This document shows, one piece after another, positions 20,598-28,562 of a stretch of DNA of 64,000 bases. The notes under the pieces were generated by a model that worked only from the letters and a program-made list of their open reading frames with translations, did not search any database and was not told the DNA's origin. Position 1 is the stretch's first letter, and each line of letters starts with the position of its first letter. Made by a program: the position numbers and the translations under genes. The stretch comes from Paenibacillus xylanexedens (GTDB taxonomy: Bacteria > Bacillota > Bacilli > Paenibacillales > Paenibacillaceae), in NCBI RefSeq assembly GCF_007680605.1, contig NZ_VEIO01000001.1:3167276-3231275 (forward strand). The letters run 5' to 3'.

Positions 20598-21017
20598 CTA
20601 AACCGAAAGAAGTCCCATATAGATCAGTTCAGAAGGATTCGCCGGATGCTGTCCCAAACCGACACGGTCACCCACACGCGGAATCTGCAGCTTGGACACC
20701 AGTGTTTCCATCGTGCGCTGATACGTGCGACCACCCGTTTCAGTCACTTCAAGTACAAGCACCACAATGGGATCAAAGTTAATTAATTTCCCCGTATCCG
20801 ATACACTGATCACGGTTCCAGTTGCTGCCAGAGGCAGTGATCCGCTTGTAGCCAGTTGTGCCTGCTTAGCCGAGTCCAAACTTTGGTTGATGGCATCCCG
20901 ATGTTCCTTGGGTACAAATCCTTTCATCATCATGCCCGTAAGTCCCTTGTTCATTACGCGATCTGCTTTGGCAACAGCATCTTCCTGTTTGTTTTTACGT
21001 GTAAACCATCCCATCAT
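20598..21017 (-). CDS. Cytosolic one-domain relative of the neighbouring repeat protein
   Basis: This 139-residue protein has no signal or membrane helix. An N-terminal helical region (KADRVMNKGLTGMMMKGFVP) precedes one copy of the domain seen twice in the downstream gene: AATGTVISVSDTGKLINFDP ... RVGDRVGLGQHPANPSELIYM. GAGGTG lies 6 nt before ATG 21017. It is probably cotranscribed with, or a paralogue of, the membrane version. Function is unknown. Confidence 0.7.
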   Translation of the reverse strand: MMGWFTRKNKQEDAVAKADRVMNKGLTGMMMKGFVPKEHRDAINQSLDSAKQAQLATSGSLPLAATGTVISVSDTGKLINFDPIVVLVLEVTETGGRTYQRTMETLVSKLQIPRVGDRVGLGQHPANPSELIYMGLLSV

Positions 21018-21356
21018 ATCGAACACCTCATTTGTTTTTTATTGGGTATGATTAATTATAAACACAACATGGCCCGTATGAATACGGATCTGAACACATA
21101 CAAAAGAACCAAGAAAATGACCTGCTAAAGACGACATTCCATCAGTTTATTTGTAGCTATGCTTGCCTTTCCCCAATAAAAACGTTGTTCTAACCGACTC
21201 AATGAGTAGTAAACCATTTATTTTTGTGAACTCGTCGACTGATTGCCTCTGATTACAGTTACTCAGAGTGGTGAAATCCCTACATTTAGACGAATGCACA
21301 TTCTGTATCTTAGCTTTATTAAAGATGCTTATCTAGCAAACCATGCACATTCATGA

Positions 21357-21504
21357 TGCACCTACAGCATACATCCCTCGATCAAGACACACTTATAGCA
21401 AACATTCGGAAATAAAGACATACTTACAGCATTCATCTCCCGTTCAAGACATACGCACAGCATCCCCGCCCCGTTCAAATCATGCTTACAACATATCATC
21501 TCCG
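21357..21504. repeat. Imperfect 31-bp tandem repeat, nearly five copies
   Basis: Units begin at about 21359, 21388, 21419, 21450 and 21481, each starting CA(T/C)(A/G)C(T/G)(T/C)A(C/T)A(G/A)C and ending near TCAAGA. The exact 31-bp period is not a multiple of three, so it does not encode a repeated peptide. The interval 21018-22167 holds no convincing gene. Confidence 0.75.
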
Positions 21505-21554
21505 ACAATATTGACGCTACTGATAAGTTAAAGCGTTTCCCTCACACGTATTTA

Positions 21555-21754
21555 TTCTAACGGTCACAGATAAGCTTATTTTGGCAAAATAAGGCCTTTC
21601 TGAAATTGTAACGATCACCAGAGAGCTTATTTCACTGAAAAACAAAGAAAAAAGTCCATTTTCACGCTAATTTCCCAAAATAAGCTCCACTGTGATCGTT
21701 AGAACATCAAAATGCTGAAATTCGCCGAAATAGAGTTGCTGGTGATCGTTAGAA
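21555..21754. repeat. Four-copy inverted repeat cluster (CTAACGATCAC ... AGCTTATTTT)
   Basis: Two copies read forward (21555-21583 and 21608-21635) and two in reverse (21675-21704 and 21726-21754). The shared core is TAACGATCAC, 4-6 variable bases, then AGCTTATTT. The whole can fold as one large cruciform or long hairpin. No ORF supports coding. Confidence 0.75.
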
Positions 21755-21817
21755 AATAAATCTCGCTGGGGTACCCTGTCCAGATCATCTTATTCTAGGT
21801 TACACAATCTTGCTTGT

Positions 21818-21890
21818 CTTACTCTTACTCTTACTCTTACTCTTACTCTAGCTCTAGTTCTAGTTCTAGCTCTAGCTAGAGCTAGAGCTT
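21818..21890. repeat. Hexanucleotide microsatellite running into a long palindrome
   Basis: Five copies of CTTACT (21818-21848) pass into TAGCTC/TAGTTC units and end in a perfect palindrome, 21865-21886, whose central 16 bases are AGCTCTAGCTAGAGCT. The stretch is intergenic. Confidence 0.85.
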
Positions 21891-22110
21891 TATCTTGTTT
21901 TATCCTGTCCTGTCTCATTGCCTCACCTTGCCCTGCTACAGTCTATTTCCTTTTAGATTACTACATCTAGCCAGCGGTCCGATACTTACGATACACAATA
22001 CGTTCCAGAGCTACTCTATCTGTTCTATCTTATCCTTCTACCCCCTGTCTTCCTTAACCGGTCACCTCATGCATGCACTGCTTCCCCTCCATCCAAACTT
22101 CAATCCATCT

Positions 22111-22139
22111 ACCTTACCTTACCTTACCTTACCTTACCT
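22111..22139. repeat. Pentanucleotide microsatellite (ACCTT)n
   Basis: Five full copies of ACCTT plus ACCT lie about 30 bp beyond the 3' end of the HTH-TPR gene. They are not inside a coding frame, so phase variation of a protein is not indicated. Confidence 0.9.
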
Positions 22140-22167
22140 GCCGCCAACCAGCCTTACCCTCTAACTG

Positions 22168-23451
22168 TTACTTCGTTCTCCGCAACAAATACACCAGCTT
22201 GCGATAATAACCTGCCGCCTCTTTGTACCGCCGCTGATCCTCACTCACCACTGCCAACCCTTCATATAGAGATTCCAAACGCAGCGACTGCTGTACAGAC
22301 TCAAAATACGGCAAACAAGCCTGAGCTTGAGTTAAAAATGTGTCCTGCTCCCCGTGCGCCAGCGCCAGCTGACTTTGGTAAAAAACCGCATTCATTCGCT
22401 GATCCTCTGTGACGGCACAACTTAACAATTGATCCACACTTTGCGCCAACATGCCCCAGCTTTTCCGAGCAGAGGCAACCTCACAGCGATACACCAAAAG
22501 CAACGGCTTCATCGCCTGCTGTGTCTCCTTCGTTTCTGCCTCAAGCAGCTTTTCGAAACGCTCAATCTCGGTCTGTGCCTGATCCAACTCCCCAGACATC
22601 GTCAACATGACAATTCGATTGTTCGCAATGGCTGTCACCAAATCTCCCTGATTTCCGGCGTAGACCAGATTCGCTTCAGCCATTGATAATGCGGACAAAG
22701 CTTCCTGTAGCAGCCCCATCGTAAAGCAATATCCGCTGTATGCCACATACAGACCAGACAAACGATGGAACAACCGCTGGTCATACACATGTTTCATCGT
22801 CTGCTCAAATGTACGCTTCGCATCCTCATACTGCCGGGTATGGATATATGCCTCCATCTGAATATTCTGGATCGACAGCCACAGCTCGCTTCCTGGCTCC
22901 GTCAGGGCGCTCAGTCTTGTCACATGAGTAAGCACATCCACAAACGCCTGCTTGGATCGGTAATATTGGATTTTGTAAAATAGCAAAGCTTTCGTAAGCG
23001 GCCCCGGTAGCTGCACGTCATCCGGGCGGCCATACTTCTCCAAATAAAAATTCAGATACGATGTATGTATATATTCATGCGCAGCGGCGTCATTTAACTG
23101 CTGATAGTACACTGCCTTCATTAGAGCAGTCGTCAGTTCCACCGTAAGTGAATCATCCCGATCCTCCAGTGCATGTACCGTTTCCTCCGGGATCGCCGAG
23201 GCTGGCACCGACATCTGTACAAAGATCGCTTCTGCCCGCGCAAGTGTCTGTTCATCCTGCCCTGCTGTCCGCAAAAGATAGGAGGAGCTTACACCCAAGC
23301 GCTCAGCAATACTCTCGGCCAAGTCCTCCGGCAGTGGATAACGCTCTGCCAGGATGTTTGCGAAATGCGCTTGTGTAACCAGACCTTCTACGAGGTCTTT
23401 ACGTGAGATTTGTTTTCGTTTGCTCAAAAACTCGATCCGTTCTTTCAGCAT
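22168..23451 (-). CDS. HTH-TPR regulator, RRNPP-like
   Basis: This 427-residue cytosolic protein has an N-terminal XRE-type HTH (ISRKDLVEGLVTQAHFANILAERYPLPEDLAESIAERLGV). A long array of TPR-like helical pairs follows, from about residue 105 to the end (for example YIHTRQYEDAKRTFEQTM, LLQEALSALSMAEANLVYAG, EDQRRYKEAAGYYRKLVYLL). This is the layout of the PlcR/NprR/Rgg class, whose TPRs bind a small signal peptide. I found no convincing signal-peptide ORF beside it. Its 3' flank is the repeat island. GAAAGGA lies about 10 nt before the ATG at 23451. Confidence 0.8.
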   Translation of the reverse strand: MLKERIEFLSKRKQISRKDLVEGLVTQAHFANILAERYPLPEDLAESIAERLGVSSSYLLRTAGQDEQTLARAEAIFVQMSVPASAIPEETVHALEDRDDSLTVELTTALMKAVYYQQLNDAAAHEYIHTSYLNFYLEKYGRPDDVQLPGPLTKALLFYKIQYYRSKQAFVDVLTHVTRLSALTEPGSELWLSIQNIQMEAYIHTRQYEDAKRTFEQTMKHVYDQRLFHRLSGLYVAYSGYCFTMGLLQEALSALSMAEANLVYAGNQGDLVTAIANNRIVMLTMSGELDQAQTEIERFEKLLEAETKETQQAMKPLLLVYRCEVASARKSWGMLAQSVDQLLSCAVTEDQRMNAVFYQSQLALAHGEQDTFLTQAQACLPYFESVQQSLRLESLYEGLAVVSEDQRRYKEAAGYYRKLVYLLRRTK

Positions 23452-23659
23452 AACAGGTCTATCCTTTCATTATGAAGGTCTACTCTTTCTCTATAGCGAA
23501 ATTACATCTCATCGGTGCGATTCCCTTTTGCTATCAAGCCTAACTGTTGATTATAGCGAATCTGGCCTCACTCATCCACCACATCATTCTCATGCTTATT
23601 AAACTAATCATCCCAAAATAAAAGCCGAATGGCCACCCCATACTATCCTTCTCGTAAAT

Positions 23660-23680
23660 TTGACAAAACGGTTTCCGTTT
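23660..23680 (+). promoter_or_regulatory. Candidate fabV promoter/operator region
   Basis: TTGACA (23660-23665) is followed directly by the inverted repeat AAACGG-TTT-CCGTTT (23666-23680), so a regulator bound there would block the promoter. The -10 element is not clear. Confidence 0.35.
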
Positions 23681-23790
23681 CGAACGTAATTGTTTTACAA
23701 TAGGGAGGATGCACACGTACAATGTATGCAAAAAACACGATGAATCATCCAATGTTAAACATGAATTGAACACGAAAGGGTGCCACAATA

Positions 23791-24987
23791 ATGATTATTA
23801 AACCAAGAACACGTGGTTTTATTTGTACAACTTCCCATCCTGTCGGCTGTGCGGCACAAGTGCAGGAGCAGATTGATTACGTAAAATCCCAGCCAGAGAT
23901 TCAGGGGCCCCGGAACGTGCTCGTTATCGGCGCGTCTACGGGTTACGGACTGGCTTCGCGCATCGTTTCCGCTTTTGGAGCAGGCGCCAATACAATTGGT
24001 ATCTACCGCCCATCCAGCTCTACGGATAAAAGGACTGCATCTGCTGGATGGTATAACTCCGCGGCATTTGAGAAGGCTGCGGATGCAGCAGGCCTGAAAT
24101 CCTACAGCATCACCGGTGATGCTTTTGCTAATGAAACCCGTGATAAAGCTGTTGAGCTGATCCGTAGCGAATTGGGTCAAGTGGATCTGGTCGTATACAG
24201 CGTTGCTTCGGCACGCCGTACCGATCCAAATACAGGTGAAGTGTTCAACTCCGTGCTGAAGCCGATTGGACAAGCGTACACCAACAAAACCGTCAATTTC
24301 CATACAGGCGAAATCACTTCAGTGACTCTCGAAACAGCGACAGAAGAAGAGATTCGTCAGACGGTTAACGTCATGGGCGGCGAAGACTGGGAACTGTGGA
24401 TGGATGCATTGCAACAAGGCGGCGTACTCGCAGACAATGCAACAACGATTGCCTTCTCTTACATCGGCCCTGAGCTGACACACGCCATTTATCGTGAAGG
24501 CTCCATTGGTCAAGCGAAAGATCATCTGGAAGCAACGGCGCGCAAAATGCATGAGCGTCTGAGCGCAACAGGCGGACGTGCTTACGTTACCGTAGCCAAA
24601 GCACTGGTCACCCAATCCAGCTCAGCCATTCCAGTTGTGCCACTGTATATTTCCGCTTTGTACAAAGTGATGAAGGAAAAAGGACTGCATGAAGGATGCA
24701 TCGAACAACTGCAACGGCTGTTTGCGGATCGTCTGTACGCTGGCGGTGAAGTGCCAACAGATGAGCAAGGACGCATTCGCATCGATGATTGGGAGATGAG
24801 AGCAGACGTACAGGAGGAAGTGGCGAAGATCTGGAACGAGTTGACGACCGAGAACATCTATGACCTGTCCGATCTTGAAGGTTACCGTCGTGAGTTCTTC
24901 CAACTGTTTGGTTTCGAAACCGATGGCGTCGATTATGAGGCCGATGTGGATCCAAACGTAGAGGTACCTCATCTCGTTCAATCATAA
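23791..24987 (+). CDS. fabV: Trans-2-enoyl-ACP/CoA reductase FabV
   Basis: This 398-residue enzyme has the characteristic FabV start MIIKPRTRGFICTTSHPVGC. The NADH-binding glycine motif is VIGASTGYGLASR, and the catalytic Tyr-x8-Lys pair is YREGSIGQAK near residues 235-244. It performs the last step of the fatty acid elongation cycle. FabV enzymes in other bacteria resist triclosan. Length and motifs are complete. It is monocistronic: TTGACA plus a palindrome lie about 130 nt upstream, and a terminator follows. Confidence 0.96.
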   Translation: MIIKPRTRGFICTTSHPVGCAAQVQEQIDYVKSQPEIQGPRNVLVIGASTGYGLASRIVSAFGAGANTIGIYRPSSSTDKRTASAGWYNSAAFEKAADAAGLKSYSITGDAFANETRDKAVELIRSELGQVDLVVYSVASARRTDPNTGEVFNSVLKPIGQAYTNKTVNFHTGEITSVTLETATEEEIRQTVNVMGGEDWELWMDALQQGGVLADNATTIAFSYIGPELTHAIYREGSIGQAKDHLEATARKMHERLSATGGRAYVTVAKALVTQSSSAIPVVPLYISALYKVMKEKGLHEGCIEQLQRLFADRLYAGGEVPTDEQGRIRIDDWEMRADVQEEVAKIWNELTTENIYDLSDLEGYRREFFQLFGFETDGVDYEADVDPNVEVPHLVQS

Positions 24988-25010
24988 GTTTAATCTTGTT
25001 TTGCATTCAG

Positions 25011-25042
25011 GGAGGAGCTTCATTGCTTCTCCTTTTTTATTT
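25011..25042 (+). terminator. Terminator after fabV
   Basis: GGAG-G-AGC / GCT-T-CTCC form a hairpin followed by TTTTTTATTTT. Confidence 0.8.
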
Positions 25043-25060
25043 TCCTATGTCTCCTTCCAT

Positions 25061-25300
25061 TCATTCACCATCTTTTCTTGGCCTAATCCGCACGAAGACA
25101 AAATAAAAAGAAGCACCACCATCCTGGATGATCTGCTTCTTGTGTTTGACCTTTTGTAATTTTTCCTGCTTGGTTGGTGTCAGTCGAACATGTTGCGATA
25201 ATGCCCCATAATCTCCATTCACTCTGCGGCTTTGCTCCGGAGTCCATTGTCCTGACCGTGATGCTTTGCGCAGTGCTTTTTGTGTCTGTGTACGTGCCAT
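25061..25300 (-). CDS. brfA: BrfA-like ribosome rescue factor with internal terminator
   Basis: The frame encodes 79 residues, starting MARTQTQKALRKASRSGQWT and passing through LTPTKQEKLQKVKHKKQ. This Lys/Arg-rich pattern matches what I recall of Bacillus subtilis BrfA (YqkK), an alternative rescue factor that recruits RF2 to ribosomes stalled on stop-less mRNA. A strong intrinsic terminator lies inside the frame at about 25099-25141, so most transcripts should end near codon 65, before the stop at 25061. Such a product would be tagged and destroyed while tmRNA works and kept when it fails. AAGGAG is 13 nt from ATG 25300; GTG 25312 is also open. Confidence 0.7.
   Translation of the reverse strand: MARTQTQKALRKASRSGQWTPEQSRRVNGDYGALSQHVRLTPTKQEKLQKVKHKKQIIQDGGASFYFVFVRIRPRKDGE
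25099..25141 (-). terminator. Intrinsic terminator inside the brfA-like reading frame
   Basis: On the minus strand AAGAAGCA and TGCTTCTT enclose ATCATCC-A-GGATGGT, giving a stem of about 15 bp, followed by TTTTTATTTT. It lies 36 nt upstream of the in-frame stop, so it would produce a non-stop mRNA. Confidence 0.85.
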
Positions 25301-25632
25301 AATGATGAACACACTCCTTCAGTTGGTATACGTTCAATATATCACGTGTAACGATGCAAGTGAAGGTGCAACCTCCCATAGTTGAACGGAAAAGAAGTAT
25401 CTTTATATACTAAAAGTGAGGCCTGTACATCTAAAGTAATCTTAAACCTGTTTAACAAAAAAATCATAACGTCTCTTTAACCATTTAAGCGAGCTATTCA
25501 TTGTGTTTATATTTACATATTAATGAGTGATCCAGTAGGACGTCCAATGTTATCAAAAATAATCCCAACCTTTAATTCTCCTGGCACACTATATAATTGT
25601 CAGGAATTACAGATGCAAATATGGAGGAAAAA

Positions 25633-27279
25633 ATGGATTTAATTAGTAAAAACAGAGAAGAAGCCGCGGAAGCGATTCGGGGTTATGTCAAACCGATTTT
25701 CGGTTTTGCGTTAAACCGGGTCAAGCATCGGGCCGAGGCGGAGGATCTGGCTCAGGAGATTATGCTGCAGTTGTTGAAATCCTTCTCCGGGGTGCGGGAC
25801 ATTAGGAGCCTTGATGCTTACGTCTGGACGGTTGCTCGATACACTTGGGTGAATTGGTTGAAAAAGCGTGCGCACGCGCCCCAAGTCATCGAAATCAACG
25901 GTATGTCCGAACTGTCTGCCGCCCCTTCCCGGGAGCCGCTTGACCGGCTGCTGGCAACCGAAGCTTCACGCGAGCTGCGCCGAGAAATCGCGTTTCTGTC
26001 CGACATTCATCGCCGGATCGTGGTCATGCATTACTACGACGAGCTTAAAATCGGTGATATCGCGATTGCACTGAACATTCCTGTCGGCACGGTGAAGTGG
26101 CATTTGAGCGAGGCTAAAAAGAAGTTACGGAAAGGGATGAAACGTATGCGTACAACAGGAAATTTAAGTGTCAATCCGGTCAGCATGGGGGAAATGGGCC
26201 ATTCGGGTTTGGCCGGCAGTTTGGGCGAAACCAACGATTTTCTTGGACGCGCCTTGGCGCAAAATATCGTTTACGCGGCTTATCACAAGGCGCGGACCGT
26301 ACATCAAATCGCGGAGGAACTGGGTATGCCGCCGTCTTTGTTGGAAGACGAAGTGCGGCACCTGGCTGATTACAATTTTCTCATCCAAACCTCTCCCGGC
26401 ACATATCAAAGCAATACCATCATCTGGGACCTCTTCGAATTGGCCGTAGCCGGTCATCGATTTTGGCAAGATTGCGCTGCCGAAGTGGCCGATGTCCATT
26501 TTGACGCGTTAATGGAAGTTCGCCGTCAAGTCGAGGATAGCGGAGTGTACGTTCCGGACAGCGACTATAACTTCCTGCTCTGGACCTTGCTGCCCAAGAA
26601 CATCGAGGAGCAATCTTTGCGGAGCATGCCAGCGGGCGAAAACTTCGACGCGGTCGCACCAATACGAAAGGATGGAGGTCAATATATTGCCTATGCGGCG
26701 TTAAATCGGAGCCACTATTCCGATCCGGGTTTTGATATGAGTAGTTACGTCACCTTCGGTCCGTCGATCCGCTACGTCGAAGATTCTTCTTTATACTTGT
26801 GGCAATTCAATACTCACTGGAGTGATCGTCAGATCGATTGGCGTTTCCTGGAATATCGGAATGTTGAGATTTGTCATGCATTCCAACAAGGGGAACTGCC
26901 TGACAACGAAGAGAACGCTGAGCAATATTCGTTCCTGCTCGAGAAAGGGTACATCCGCAAGACGAAGGAGGGCTACAAGTTTAATGCGGTTTGGATTGAC
27001 TCTCCGCAAACGTTGGATCGGTTGAACAAGGCAATGCCGGATTTATCCGCTCTGTATGCGCCTGCTGTCAGCAAGCTCTATGACAAAATGCTCAACCTGT
27101 TCCTGCAAAATCAGCCGAAGCATTTGGAACCGCAGCTTGCTTACATGGTGAGAGGCAACACCGGGGGAGGAAGGCTGGTCGCTTATATTTTGAAGCATTT
27201 GATCGATAACGGGAAGTTGAAACCGCCGTTGCCGCACCAGCAGAAGACGATTTCAACCTGGATGGGACCGGTAAAGTAA
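25633..27279 (+). CDS. ECF-type sigma factor with long C-terminal extension
   Basis: This 548-residue protein has sigma region 2 at about residues 15-80 (FALNRVKHRAEAEDLAQEIMLQLL, DAYVWTVARYTWVNWLKKR) and region 4 at about 120-175 (LSDIHRRIVVMHYYDELKIGDIAIALNIPVGTVKWHLSEAKKKLRKG). About 370 further residues follow, where ECF factors normally stop near 180. The extension begins with a winged-helix-like stretch (HKARTVHQIAEELGMPPSLLEDEVRHLADYNFL) and ends with LLQNQPKHLEP ... GGRLVAYILKHLID. No anti-sigma gene is adjacent, so the extension may sense or restrain. GGAGG lies 5 nt from ATG 25633; upstream in-frame ATGs lack an SD. Confidence 0.85.
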   Translation: MDLISKNREEAAEAIRGYVKPIFGFALNRVKHRAEAEDLAQEIMLQLLKSFSGVRDIRSLDAYVWTVARYTWVNWLKKRAHAPQVIEINGMSELSAAPSREPLDRLLATEASRELRREIAFLSDIHRRIVVMHYYDELKIGDIAIALNIPVGTVKWHLSEAKKKLRKGMKRMRTTGNLSVNPVSMGEMGHSGLAGSLGETNDFLGRALAQNIVYAAYHKARTVHQIAEELGMPPSLLEDEVRHLADYNFLIQTSPGTYQSNTIIWDLFELAVAGHRFWQDCAAEVADVHFDALMEVRRQVEDSGVYVPDSDYNFLLWTLLPKNIEEQSLRSMPAGENFDAVAPIRKDGGQYIAYAALNRSHYSDPGFDMSSYVTFGPSIRYVEDSSLYLWQFNTHWSDRQIDWRFLEYRNVEICHAFQQGELPDNEENAEQYSFLLEKGYIRKTKEGYKFNAVWIDSPQTLDRLNKAMPDLSALYAPAVSKLYDKMLNLFLQNQPKHLEPQLAYMVRGNTGGGRLVAYILKHLIDNGKLKPPLPHQQKTISTWMGPVK

Positions 27280-27428
27280 GTCGGTTCGGAAATGTATACG
27301 GAGAATCGCCGTTCCAGAGCGGGGGCCATTTTAACACAAAGCTCTGTCTTTCCATTCTGTCTGTCCAACAAAGTGATTAGGACATCGTTATTTCACCTCG
27401 GCCCCTCCTGAACGTATGAAAATGATTA

Positions 27429-27490
27429 AAAACACCTCCAAGGTTGTCTCCATGTCTTACTACATGGTTGCATTCTCTTGAAGGTGTTTT
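27429..27490. terminator. Long hairpin downstream of the sigma factor gene
   Basis: AAAACACCT and AGGTGTTTT pair, with inner CAAG/CTTG and CCATGT/ACATGG arms. The T-run is within the arm, so it can end transcription on either strand. Nothing else is evident in 27280-27731. Confidence 0.5.
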
Positions 27491-27731
27491 AATTTGTCTC
27501 AAATCTATGGTGCCAGTCCCTAACCTTTTTTAGAGTGTCTAACTTATAGGGTACATTTTACTCTTTCTTGTATGAGTTGATACTCCTTTTATTAGATGTC
27601 GTATATAGATTCATCATAGTTCATGTTTGCTATCCCCACGTCACCATTTAATAGTGCAACGTTTCCATCTCCAGCACCCATACTCTACACTGCCTTTATC
27701 CTTACCCTTAAGTCCCTTCGGCTCGTCTGAA

Positions 27732-28322
27732 TCAAGATCGCTTGCGCCGAGACTGCCACGTCTCAATGGGTTCGTGGTCATGCTCTTCGATCAGTTCCAT
27801 CGCTTCATCCAGCCTGCGCGACTTAAACAGGGCAATCAGCTCGGTCAAATCCTCACGATCCAGCAGTTTTACTTCATTCACCGCAGCCAGCGTGCGACAA
27901 GCCTCGGTGTACCGGGCAGAAGTCAGTACAATGGATCGATCCGCCTCGTAATAACGCATCGAGGTATAAATCTCTTGTACCGCGCCAAGACCGACAGGAT
28001 GATTGGCACCGTAGCGTTTGGCCTGTACCACCGTACGTCTGCCCAGCCTGTCCACAAACACGAGGTCTGCACCGAAATCCCGGCTGCTCGTCGTTTTGTG
28101 AACCTCCTCATAACCGAGTCGCTCGAACAGATTGTAGAGATATAATTCAAACTCTGATCCATCCTCCATTTTATCGATATCCTTTATCGTGATTTTCTGG
28201 GGATTCGCCTCACTTCGTATTCGTTGCCCACGATAAATGATCCGCCGAGTCATCCAGGTTAACAGCAACAACAGGACAATGCCTGCGATAACCCATAAGA
28301 TGATGTTTTCACTCCGATTCAT
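27732..28322 (-). CDS. Membrane-anchored Mrr-type restriction endonuclease-like protein
   Basis: This 196-residue protein has one N-terminal membrane helix (IILWVIAGIVLLLLLTW), then a PD-(D/E)xK domain: GSEFELYLYNLFERLGY, catalytic Asp in RDFGADLVFVD and QAK in RTVVQAKRYG. This is the Mrr_cat fold. The protein is too short to include a separate recognition domain, and no methyltransferase is adjacent, so classical restriction is unlikely; membrane forms may act on foreign or damaged DNA. GGAG lies 7 nt before ATG 28322. Confidence 0.8.
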   Translation of the reverse strand: MNRSENIILWVIAGIVLLLLLTWMTRRIIYRGQRIRSEANPQKITIKDIDKMEDGSEFELYLYNLFERLGYEEVHKTTSSRDFGADLVFVDRLGRRTVVQAKRYGANHPVGLGAVQEIYTSMRYYEADRSIVLTSARYTEACRTLAAVNEVKLLDREDLTELIALFKSRRLDEAMELIEEHDHEPIETWQSRRKRS

Positions 28323-28477
28323 GTCGTTTCTCCTCGTCATTATTACTTCGTATCTCTCTAGTCACAGCCCTAAATATATCAAACTTTAAAGGTCATCTAA
28401 AGAAGATGAATTCCCTGTAACTGTTTCACCTCTTTTAACATTGCATTATCACATCCAGAGTGTAAAAAGGTTACAGT

Positions 28478-28545
28478 GTGTTCGGTTGAATTACACTAGA
28501 AATCAATGGTAGAATTCTACAATCGGTGTTATTTTGACCGAACAC
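28478..28545 (+). promoter_or_regulatory. Inverted repeat around a palindrome before the propeller gene
   Basis: GTGTTCGGT (28478-28486) and ACCGAACAC (28537-28545) are perfect inverted copies, and the centre holds the palindrome GTAGAATTCTAC (28509-28520). It ends just before the SD of the next gene and may be an operator pair or a leader hairpin. Confidence 0.45.
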
Positions 28546-28562
28546 GAAAGGTGGTTTATCAC

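Noticed and set aside
21357..21504. Possible CRISPR array
   Set aside because: The 31-bp units abut each other with no spacers and vary along their length; no cas genes are present.
21895..22164. 89-codon ORF in the repeat island
   Set aside because: It consists largely of translated microsatellite (LPYLTLPYL) and lacks an SD.
27429..27490. Terminal inverted repeat of an insertion sequence
   Set aside because: No transposase remnant and no partner copy in the window; a terminator-like hairpin is the simpler reading.
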